This document shows, piece after piece, positions 26,830 to 33,730 of a stretch of DNA of 34,429 bases. Position numbers and translations under genes: made by a program. This DNA is from JBCBTD01 sp039818825. Its GTDB lineage: Bacteria > Pseudomonadota > Alphaproteobacteria > Geminicoccales > Geminicoccaceae. Each line of letters begins with the position of its first letter. Within the stretch, counting starts at the first letter, position 1. Location of the stretch: positions 1 through 34,429 of the forward strand of contig JBCBTD010000042.1 of the NCBI GenBank assembly GCA_039818825.1, in the 5' to 3' direction. The notes beneath the pieces are model-generated. The model searched no databases. It had not been told where the DNA came from and saw nothing but the letters and a program-made list of their open reading frames with translations.

Positions 26830-26834
26830 AGCCG

Positions 26835-27674
26835 TCAGCCAGCCCAGGAGGGGTCGCGGTCGAGCGTCGGCAAGACTGCGACCGGGCGGTCGATCTTGGG
26901 TAGCGAGTTCAGCAGTCCGCGCGTGTAGGGATGCTTGGCCTCGGCCAGATCGCGCGCTGCGCAGCTCTCGACGATGCGCCCGGCGTACATGATCAGGACT
27001 CGATCGCAGAAGGAGGCGACCAGCTCCAGGTCGTGACTGATGAACACGAGCCCGGTCCCGCGCTCGGTGACCAGGCGATCGAGGATCGCCAGCACCTGGA
27101 GCGAGACGGTGACGTCGAGGGCCGAGGTCGGCTCGTCGGCGATGATCAGATCCGGCTCGGGGATCATCATCATCGCGATCATCACCCGTTGGCCCATGCC
27201 GCCGGACAGCTCGTGCGGATAGGCGCGATAGACCCGCTCGGGATCGCGAATGCGGACGGCCTCCAGCATGTTCAGGGCGCGCTGCCGCGCGTCGCGCTGG
27301 CTCGTCCGATGGTGCACCAGGAACGCCTCGGCGATCTGCCGTCCGACCGGCATCACGGGATTGAGGCTGTAGCGCGGGTCCTGGAGGATCATCGAGATCC
27401 GGTTGCCGCGGATCGACCGCATCGTTCGTTCTGAGGCGTGGCGGAGGTCGATACCGGCGAAGCGGAACGTCTTGGCATGCACGGTACCGTTACCGTCGGT
27501 CAGGCCGAGGATGGCGCGGCCCGTCTGCGATTTGCCGGAGCCGCTCTCGCCGACGATGCCAAGCTTTTCGCGACCAAGGGTGAAGCTCACCCCGCGCACC
27601 GCTTCGACCGGTCCCTTGGCGGTGCGGTAGGTGACGGAGAGGTCTTCGATTTCGAGCAGCGCCGCGTCGCTCAC
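26835..27674 (-). CDS. Peptide/nickel-type ABC transporter ATP-binding protein (DppD/OppD-like)
   Basis: This is the first of two ATPases, 279 residues from GTG 27674. The GTG overlaps the permease stop as GTGA, and the protein from there (SDAALLEIEDLSVTYRTAKG) matches the family N-terminus; the open frame further upstream overlaps the permease gene and is not real. Motifs: Walker A GIVGESGSGKSQ, Q-loop MILQDPRYSLNPVM, signature LSGGMGQRVMIAMMM, Walker B LIIADEPTSALDVT, switch His in FISHDL. The C-terminal AKHPYTRGLLNSLPK is the oligopeptide-type tail. Confidence 0.94.
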   Translation of the reverse strand: MSDAALLEIEDLSVTYRTAKGPVEAVRGVSFTLGREKLGIVGESGSGKSQTGRAILGLTDGNGTVHAKTFRFAGIDLRHASERTMRSIRGNRISMILQDPRYSLNPVMPVGRQIAEAFLVHHRTSQRDARQRALNMLEAVRIRDPERVYRAYPHELSGGMGQRVMIAMMMIPEPDLIIADEPTSALDVTVSLQVLAILDRLVTERGTGLVFISHDLELVASFCDRVLIMYAGRIVESCAARDLAEAKHPYTRGLLNSLPKIDRPVAVLPTLDRDPSWAG

Positions 27675-28582
27675 TTGCCGCCGCCCCGTGGGTCCAGCAC
27701 GTCGCGCAGCCCGTCGCCCAACAGGTTGAAGCCGAGGCTGACGATGAGGATGGCAAGGCCCGGCATCGTCGGTACCCACCACTGGTCGAGGATGAATTGC
27801 CGGCCGGTCGAGATCATCGCTCCCCATTCGGGGGAGGGCGGCTGCGCGCCCAGGCCCAGAAACCCGAGCCCCGCCGCGGTGAGGATGATGCCCGCCATGT
27901 CCAGGGTCAGGCGGACGATGACCGAGGAGAGGCACAAGGGTGCCACGTGGTGGGTGAGGATCCGGAAGGTCGATGCACCCTGCGAACGCGCGGCCATGAT
28001 GAACTCGCTGCGCCGGATCGTCAGTGCCTCGGCGCGGGCGATGCGGGCGTAGGGCGACCAGGTCGTCAGCGCGATCGCCAGAACCGCGTTCTCGATGCCC
28101 GGACCGAGTGCCGCGACGAAGGCGAGGGCCAGGATCAGCCTCGGAAAGGCCAGGAAGATGTCGGTGATCCGCATCAGCACCTGGTCGACCCAACCGCCGA
28201 CGTAGCCGGCGACGATGCCGATCACCAGGCCGATGGGCACGACGATCACCGCCACCAGACCGACGATGTAAAGCGTGATCCGTGAGCCCCAGACGATGCG
28301 GTCGAAGATGTCGCGACCCAACTGATCGGTGCCGAACCAGTGCTCGGCACTGGGTGGTTGCAGCCGCCCTGCCAGGTTCTGGGTGAGGCCGTTGCCGCCG
28401 GTGAGGATGGGCGCAAACAGCGCCATCAGCACCAGCGTCAGGACGATCACCAAGCCAGCGACCGCAATCGGATTGGTGCGGAAGATGAGCCAGGTGAGGT
28501 AGGTGCGCTGGCAGCGGGCCTGAAAGGCGCTCGCCGGTGTGTCGGTCAACAGCCAGCTGCGCTGGCCGGCAGTCACCGCCAT
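27671..28582 (-). CDS. Peptide/nickel-type ABC transporter permease (DppC-like)
   Basis: This 303-residue inner-membrane permease has the DppC/OppC layout: an N-terminal helix (NPIAVAGLVIVLTLVLMALFAPIL, about residues 37-60), a periplasmic loop with EHWFGTDQLGRDIFDRIVWG, then the transport domain with IARAEALTIRRSEFIMAARSQGAS as the EAA loop. The stop overlaps the start of the DppD-like gene by four bases, and the DppB-like gene ends six bases upstream. It pairs with that permease. Confidence 0.95.
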   Translation of the reverse strand: MAVTAGQRSWLLTDTPASAFQARCQRTYLTWLIFRTNPIAVAGLVIVLTLVLMALFAPILTGGNGLTQNLAGRLQPPSAEHWFGTDQLGRDIFDRIVWGSRITLYIVGLVAVIVVPIGLVIGIVAGYVGGWVDQVLMRITDIFLAFPRLILALAFVAALGPGIENAVLAIALTTWSPYARIARAEALTIRRSEFIMAARSQGASTFRILTHHVAPLCLSSVIVRLTLDMAGIILTAAGLGFLGLGAQPPSPEWGAMISTGRQFILDQWWVPTMPGLAILIVSLGFNLLGDGLRDVLDPRGGGK

Positions 28583-28588
28583 GGCGTG

Positions 28589-29674
28589 TCACCGAGCACG
28601 CGGGTCGACCGTTCGGTAGAGCGCGTCCGAAAGCATGTTGATGCCGACGAAACACGTGCCGACGACGATGGTGCCGCCGATCACTGCGTTCATGTCGGAA
28701 TTGAACAACGCGTTGGTGATGTATTGACCGATGCCCGGCCAGGCGAACACCGTCTCGGTCAAGACCGAGCCTTCGAGCAGCGATGCGTAGGTCAGGCCGA
28801 TGGTGGTGATCAGCTGGACGAGCACGTTGCCGAACGCGTGCCGCCAGATCACCGTCCGCTCGGCGAGGCCTTTGACCCGCGCGGTAAGAACGTACTCCTG
28901 GCGCAGCTGATCCAGCATGAAGCTGCGGGTCATCCGCGCGATGTAGGCGAGCGCGAATGCACCGAGGATCGAGACGGGCAGGATCAGGTGCTCTACCGCG
29001 TTCCAGAACACGGTGGCGTTGCCCGCAATGAGCGAGTCCACCAGCAAGAGCCCCGTCACCGGGGGAACCATGCCGTCGTAGAAGACGGAGAGGCGACCCG
29101 GACCGGGAACCCAGCCGAGCTTGGCGTAGAAGACGAGGAGCGCCACCATCCCGAGCCAGAACACCGGCATCGAATAGCCGATGAGCCCGACCACGCGGAC
29201 GACGTGGTCGATCAGCTTCCCCTGATGCACGGCCGCGAGCACGCCAGCGGGGACGCCGATCACGACGCCGAGGAGCGTCGCGAGCGTCGCGAGTTCCAGG
29301 GTCGCCGGAAAGAACCGCATGAGGTCGTTCAACACCGGCCGTCCGGTCTGTACCGAAATGCCGAAATCGCCAGTCAGGATCTGGCCCAGATAGCGGAGAT
29401 ACTGGACGTAGAGCGGCTGATCGAGCCCGAGCTGGACGTACATCGCGTCGTAGACGTCCTGCGGCGCCCGGTCGCCGACGATCGCGAGCACCGGGTCCAG
29501 CGGCATGACCCGGCCGATGACGAAGGTGATCGCGGTCAGGCCGAGGAAGGTGAGCGCCAGCGATGCCAGCACGCGGGCGAGGCCAGCGCCGCGCCGCCGC
29601 CAGGCTTCGAGACGCGGCGAAGACGACGGGGCACCCGAGGGTGCCCCGCTGACGGCGACGGGCGGTTCGGCCAT
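28589..29674 (-). CDS. Peptide/nickel-type ABC transporter permease (DppB-like)
   Basis: This 361-residue permease is of the DppB/OppB type. The first helix (ASLALTFLGLTAITFVIGRVMPLDPV, about residues 37-62), YLGQILTGDFGISVQTGRPV, the transport domain and the C-terminal LLEGSVLTETVFAWPGIGQYI are characteristic; ARMTRSFMLDQLRQEYVLTARVKG is the ATPase-contacting loop. The N-terminal 30 residues (SGAPSGAPSSSP) are low complexity and longer than usual. It lies 15 bases after the binding-protein gene. Confidence 0.94.
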   Translation of the reverse strand: MAEPPVAVSGAPSGAPSSSPRLEAWRRRGAGLARVLASLALTFLGLTAITFVIGRVMPLDPVLAIVGDRAPQDVYDAMYVQLGLDQPLYVQYLRYLGQILTGDFGISVQTGRPVLNDLMRFFPATLELATLATLLGVVIGVPAGVLAAVHQGKLIDHVVRVVGLIGYSMPVFWLGMVALLVFYAKLGWVPGPGRLSVFYDGMVPPVTGLLLVDSLIAGNATVFWNAVEHLILPVSILGAFALAYIARMTRSFMLDQLRQEYVLTARVKGLAERTVIWRHAFGNVLVQLITTIGLTYASLLEGSVLTETVFAWPGIGQYITNALFNSDMNAVIGGTIVVGTCFVGINMLSDALYRTVDPRAR

Positions 29675-29689
29675 TGGCCGCGGTCGCCC

Positions 29690-31297
29690 CTACTTCGTGA
29701 CGTTGCGGTAGAAGACGAGATCGAACGAGGGTCCGGAAACGAAGCCCTCGACCCCCGCTCGACCGACCACCTGCTCATTCTGCTGCACGATGACGGCGAA
29801 AGGCGAGTTCGTCTGGTGGCGAAGTTGCAGCTCCTCGTAGAGCGCTTTCCGCTTGTCGAGGTCGAGCTCGGACCGCGCGGCCGCCGTCATCGCCGTGATC
29901 TCCGGATCGTCCCAGGCATTGCGCCAGGCGAGCACGCCGGTGAGCCCAGCTTCAGGGCTGTTGTCCGGATTGGAAGCGAAGCTGTCGGCGTTGGAGTGCG
30001 GGTCGAGATAGTCGGGGCCCCAACGGGCGAGGATCAGCTGATGCCGCCGTGCGCGATACTTGGGCCAGAGCGCACTGCCATCCTGGGGCACGATCTCGGC
30101 GGTGATCCCTGCGTCCGCGAAGGTGCTTTGGATCGACTCGGCCATTTCCATGTAGGGCGAGGTGTTGAGGCTGTCGATCGTCATGCTGAAGCCGTCCGGA
30201 TAGCCGGCTTCGGCTAGGAGCGCCTTCCCCTTCTCGACATCCAACGTGTAGGGCTTGGCGTCCGCCGAGGCCCACAAGCCCGAACCCCAGAACGACTGGT
30301 GCGGGATGTACTGGCCCTCGAGGAACGACGTCGCCATGCCGTCGTAGTCGATGAGGTACTTCAACGCCTCCCAAACCTTGGGATCGCTCAGCTCCGGCAC
30401 CGACGCATTCGCCGCAACGTAGAGGAGCGTTGCCTTGGGGAAATTCTCCAGAACGAGGTCGGCGTTCCCGGCCAGACCTTTGACCTGGTCCGGCGTGAGG
30501 GTGCGGGCGATGTCGATGTCGCCCTGCTCCAGGAGCAGGCGCTGTGCCGCCGGCTCAGGCACGTGGCGCAGGATCACCCGCTCCATGGCTGGGGCGCCGT
30601 GCCGGTAGTCCGGATTGTGTTCGAGGACCACGGACTCGTTGGCGTTCCAGCTCACCAGCTTGAAGGCCCCCGACCCGGCGCTGTTGTTCTTCAGCCAGCC
30701 ATAGCCCATGTCGTCGTCGACGGCGTGCGCCTCGACCTCCAACTCGTCGACCACCGAGCCAACGCCGGCCGAGAGTGCATTCAGCACCAGGCCGGGCGAG
30801 AAGTCTTCGGTGATCTCGATCTGGAAGTGCTCGTCGTCGACCACCCGCACCAGCTCGTCCACGTTCTCCGGCGTCCAGCCGAACTGGGTGACGATGAATG
30901 ACGGCGTCTTGTTCAGCTTGACGACCCGGCGCAGCGAATAGACGGCGTCCTCGGGGCGGACCGGGTTGCCCGAGTGGAAGGTCAGCCCGGGGCGCATCTT
31001 GAACGTGATCACCTTGCCGTCGTCGGCGATCTCCCAGCTCTCGACGACGCCGCCGACCAGCTCGGTGAGATTCTCCGGCTCGTACATGGTGATGCGGTCG
31101 TAGATGTTCGCGGTCACCTCGGCGCCCGAGAACTCGAAGACCTCCGCCGGGTCGAGCGTGATGATGTCGTCGAGGCGCGTGCCCATGACCAACATGTTCG
31201 GCGGTGTTGCCGCCTGGACGGCGATGCCGAGCAAGACGCCGGCGGCGATGCCGATGCCGGCAAGGGTCCGGCTCCATGTCCTCCAACCGACGCCCAT
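29690..31297 (-). CDS. Peptide/nickel-type ABC transporter substrate-binding protein (SBP_bac_5)
   Basis: This periplasmic family-5 binding protein feeds the downstream permeases. ATG 31297 is preferred: GAGGAGG lies eight bases upstream and the signal peptide (RTLAGIGIAAGVLLGIAVQA) begins just after it. The 535-residue length is normal. Family features are MGTRLDDIITLDPAEVFEFSG, IYDRITMYEP and the motif around ITFKMRPGLTFHSGNPVRPEDAVYSLRR. The ligand could be a peptide, opine, sugar or metal chelate; it cannot be told from sequence. First gene of the five-gene importer operon. Confidence 0.94.
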   Translation of the reverse strand: MGVGWRTWSRTLAGIGIAAGVLLGIAVQAATPPNMLVMGTRLDDIITLDPAEVFEFSGAEVTANIYDRITMYEPENLTELVGGVVESWEIADDGKVITFKMRPGLTFHSGNPVRPEDAVYSLRRVVKLNKTPSFIVTQFGWTPENVDELVRVVDDEHFQIEITEDFSPGLVLNALSAGVGSVVDELEVEAHAVDDDMGYGWLKNNSAGSGAFKLVSWNANESVVLEHNPDYRHGAPAMERVILRHVPEPAAQRLLLEQGDIDIARTLTPDQVKGLAGNADLVLENFPKATLLYVAANASVPELSDPKVWEALKYLIDYDGMATSFLEGQYIPHQSFWGSGLWASADAKPYTLDVEKGKALLAEAGYPDGFSMTIDSLNTSPYMEMAESIQSTFADAGITAEIVPQDGSALWPKYRARRHQLILARWGPDYLDPHSNADSFASNPDNSPEAGLTGVLAWRNAWDDPEITAMTAAARSELDLDKRKALYEELQLRHQTNSPFAVIVQQNEQVVGRAGVEGFVSGPSFDLVFYRNVTK

Positions 31298-31540
31298 CGG
31301 CGGTCCTCCTCTCGACGTGGCCCCAGCGGTGCCGGAGCCGGTTTCTCGTTGATGGCGACCGCATTGGTGTTGGCAGCGGCCGCGTTGGTCAATGCAGTAT
31401 TGCTGCCAACGCCGTCGCGGGGTGCCGGCCACGCCGTGGGTGGACCGATCGTGGCAGACGCGCCAGCGGTGCTGAACGGCGGCTGAGCAGTCGCGCTAGG
31501 ATGGCTGAAGGCCGAGCCGTCTGCGTGTGCGCTGGATGCA
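31298..31540. other. Spacer between the acylation cluster and the peptide importer
   Basis: This spacer must hold either the end of the acylation transcript or the importer promoter, since both gene sets run on the minus strand. TTGACC at 31392-31387 is a -35-like hexamer, but no good -10 follows at the right distance. No hairpin followed by a T-run was found. Open frames here are low-complexity and unsupported. Confidence 0.4.
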
Positions 31541-31681
31541 CTAAATCCGCCAGTAGGCAAAGTCGCCGAGATCGTATCGTGACGCTAGATAGACCACCAT
31601 CAAGATGAGCGCGTAGAACCAGCAGCCCATCACCAGCGTCGCCAGCCAGCGTGGCATCAAGCGCAATAGAAGTGCATACAT
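31541..31681 (-). CDS. DltX-like single-pass microprotein with C-terminal acyl-shuttle-type hexapeptide
   Basis: This 46-codon gene encodes MYALLLRLMPRWLATLVMGC, then WFYALILMVVYLASRYDLGD, then FAYWRI. Residues 12-33 form one membrane helix; Arg7 and Arg11 before it favour a cytoplasmic N-terminus and an external C-terminus. The last six residues (Phe41-Ala-Tyr43-Trp-Arg-Ile46) fit the F-x-Y-x-x-hydrophobic pattern of the C-terminal motif of DltX. There the tyrosine accepts the acyl group from the MBOAT and hands it to the second transferase (known for the Dlt pathway; inferred here). The ATG begins one base after the MBOAT stop, so translation is surely coupled. A one-base deletion in the A4 run at 31685-31688 would fuse it to the MBOAT, so a natural split or a sequencing indel are alternatives. 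It ends in TAG. Confidence 0.8.
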   Translation of the reverse strand: MYALLLRLMPRWLATLVMGCWFYALILMVVYLASRYDLGDFAYWRI

Positions 31682-31682
31682 C

Positions 31683-32885
31683 TCAAAACCACCAGAAGAG
31701 GATCGTACCGAGGGTGTCGAGGGCGTCGGCAGGTGAACCTTCTTTCGCGATCGAGAAGCTGAGGATGACGAAGTTGAAGGTGATGAACCAGCATATCACA
31801 TTGTAGATTCTCTCGTGCCATACCGTGCGAATGTAGCGATCGGCGGGAAAGTGCGCGAGCCAGTAGTTGCGCACGAGCAGGCCCATCGCGTGGTAGAGGC
31901 CCCAGAGCAGCCAGTTCACGGTGAGCTGGTGCCAGAGGCCGATGGTCACCATGCTGGCGATCACGCCCACCCAGCGCCGCCGGGTGATGGCCAACACACC
32001 GGCGAAGACGTACTCGCGGATCCAGCTGGACAACGAGATGTGCCAAGACCGCCAAAAGCCGCTGACACTCGCCTTCATGAATGGATTGTTGAAATTCTCG
32101 ATGACGCGATAGCCCATCAGCAGAGCAAAGCCAATCGCGATGTCGGAATATCCTGAGAAAAACAAGTATAAAAAGAATGCCGAGTGCAGGCACTCAGCGT
32201 AGGCGGCGAGCGGTGGATTGTCAGCGAAGCGTTCAGCGAGCCATGGTGCGATGCGGAGGTCGAGAACGAAGTTGGCGATCAAGACGATCTTGGTGTAGCC
32301 ATAAACGATTCGGGTCAGGCCCTGCGACGCGTCGGCGCTGGACAACGGCCCGGCGCGTCTTCTGTCGCGCAAGTAGTCCGGGAGGCGATGAATCGGCCCG
32401 GCGACGATGGTCGGCATGAAGAACAAGTAGCCGACCAACTCGCGGAGTGTCGGCGGTTCTTGGATAGCCAGATGGGTCTCGATGACCACGTGCAGGCAGC
32501 GGAACGTGTAGAACGAGATTCCGAGTGGCAGCAGCAACATCATCATGCCGCCGTTGTCGACCCGAGCTTCGCCGAGTTTGAACGCGACCAGCGTAAGCGC
32601 GATCAGCGCCGTCGCGGCGATCGTCGGGACCGCTTGGTTCTGGCGCCCACCGCCTGACGCGTATGCGGTGACCATGGTCATGGCCACCAGGATCGCCAAG
32701 GACGTCGGATCGGCGAGCGCCAGAAAGCCGAACGTGACGAGAGCCAACGCCTCGGGACGCAAGTGCCGTGGCGCCAGCCAGAACACGCCGACTGCTACGA
32801 TCTGCGACAGGAAGAAGCTGAGGGAGATGACCGAGTCGACGGCGAGCAGGTTCAAAGCGCCGCCTCGATCTGTTGTGCCAGCCAT
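31683..32885 (-). CDS. MBOAT-family membrane-bound O-acyltransferase (DltB/AlgI-like)
   Basis: This 400-residue polytopic protein belongs to the DltB/AlgI branch of MBOATs, which move an acyl group from a cytoplasmic thioester to the outer face of the membrane. Landmarks: LLLPLGISFYTFRCLHVVIE (117-136), MPTIVAGPIHRLPDY (157-171), the YSDIAIGFALLMGYRVIENFNNPF block (246-269), FWRSWHISLSSWIREYVF (277-294, with His282), and the catalytic segment GLWHQLTVNWLLWGLYHA (316-333) with His319 and His332. The start overlaps the SGNH-like gene by 34 bases. It ends FWWF with no shuttle motif of its own; the motif lies on the microprotein next door. With an upstream ligase-carrier protein as thioester donor, a Dlt-like role is inferred. 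Alginate or peptidoglycan acetylation is less likely because those systems lack a ligase. Confidence 0.92.
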   Translation of the reverse strand: MAGTTDRGGALNLLAVDSVISLSFFLSQIVAVGVFWLAPRHLRPEALALVTFGFLALADPTSLAILVAMTMVTAYASGGGRQNQAVPTIAATALIALTLVAFKLGEARVDNGGMMMLLLPLGISFYTFRCLHVVIETHLAIQEPPTLRELVGYLFFMPTIVAGPIHRLPDYLRDRRRAGPLSSADASQGLTRIVYGYTKIVLIANFVLDLRIAPWLAERFADNPPLAAYAECLHSAFFLYLFFSGYSDIAIGFALLMGYRVIENFNNPFMKASVSGFWRSWHISLSSWIREYVFAGVLAITRRRWVGVIASMVTIGLWHQLTVNWLLWGLYHAMGLLVRNYWLAHFPADRYIRTVWHERIYNVICWFITFNFVILSFSIAKEGSPADALDTLGTILFWWF

Positions 32886-33727
32886 GCCCGGTAGCTCGGA
32901 CGCGCCGCCGCGTTGGCGTGGACGAAGTCACAGAACCACTCGGTCGGGAGGACGTCGAACGGCTCGGAGAACTGCGGATCACCGCCTTGTCCGGTTGCCC
33001 GGTAGATTTCACCCAGCTCTCGGGCGGTCGTCCGCGATCCGGTCAACTCGTGGGTCGGCATGTCGGCAACGACGACCGCGATCCCGCGTTCGTCAGCCTG
33101 CTGCGCCATTCTGCGGAACGACGGCGCTATGGTCGGCGGTTCGGTATTGCGTGGCCCCAGTGCTCGGCGTCGCTCGACTTCCGCTTCGAAGTCGAAAGGG
33201 CGCCGGCCGGGCACTTCGCAGTCACAGGTCCACAAGGCTTCGAGCCCCGTCAGATCCGTGCGCAGCGGATGGAGTAGACGGGCAAGCTGTCGCCAGTAGT
33301 TGAAATGCCTGTTGAAGGTTCGACTCTCCAGATCGACCAAATACGGATCAAGCGCGATGAAATCAATGTCGCTGTCCAAGATCTTCGGTAGGAACATCCG
33401 GAAGTCGTTGAGTACGGCGCTGGGCAAGAACAGCGTGTACATGACCGGGCCGTCCGGCTGCAGTTCGACGGGGCCGAGGGTGGCGCAGATGCCTGAGGAT
33501 GCGGTCAGGTAGACGCCGGTAGGCCGCTGCTCGGTCGGGGCAGCGTCGAGGAACGCTTGCAGCGGTTCATGGTGATCCGCCAACTTGTTCACCAAGCGCG
33601 CCGGGTGAAAGTCCATCGTCGCGTAGATGAAGCCCATGGTGGCCGCGAACAGGGTGAAGGCAATGCACCAAGAAGCGAGCGGCGGCGGCTCGGCTTTCCG
33701 CCCCTTCGGCTGCGGAACGAAGCGCAT
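32852..33727 (-). CDS. Membrane-anchored SGNH-like transferase (DltD/AlgJ-like role)
   Basis: The 291-residue protein has one N-terminal membrane helix (about residues 18-38) and an external domain. A candidate nucleophile block is VYLTASSGICATLG (Ser77/Ser78), standing where SGNH hydrolases have G-x-S. IDFIALDPYLVDLESRTF and IAVVVADMPTHEL are mid-domain strands, and WFCDFVHANAAARPSYRAWLA near the C-terminus gives the Asp267-x-x-His270 pair of SGNH block V. This topology and order match DltD, AlgJ and similar enzymes that take an acyl group from the MBOAT side and esterify the final polymer. Sequence similarity to any named member is low by eye, so the family call rests on motifs and context. 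The start is three bases after the ligase gene; the end overlaps the MBOAT gene. Confidence 0.72.
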   Translation of the reverse strand: MRFVPQPKGRKAEPPPLASWCIAFTLFAATMGFIYATMDFHPARLVNKLADHHEPLQAFLDAAPTEQRPTGVYLTASSGICATLGPVELQPDGPVMYTLFLPSAVLNDFRMFLPKILDSDIDFIALDPYLVDLESRTFNRHFNYWRQLARLLHPLRTDLTGLEALWTCDCEVPGRRPFDFEAEVERRRALGPRNTEPPTIAPSFRRMAQQADERGIAVVVADMPTHELTGSRTTARELGEIYRATGQGGDPQFSEPFDVLPTEWFCDFVHANAAARPSYRAWLAQQIEAAL

Positions 33728-33730
33728 CGC

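Noticed and set aside
26835..28655. A 606-residue reading of the first transporter ATPase
   Set aside because: Only the part from GTG 27674 is ATPase-like; the upstream portion is an out-of-frame reading of the permease gene.
28340..30217. A 625-codon open frame on the plus strand, antisense to the peptide-transporter permeases and binding protein
   Set aside because: It is a shadow produced by high GC content: its protein is rich in Arg, His, Asp and Glu without domain structure, and the opposite strand encodes clear transporter subunits.
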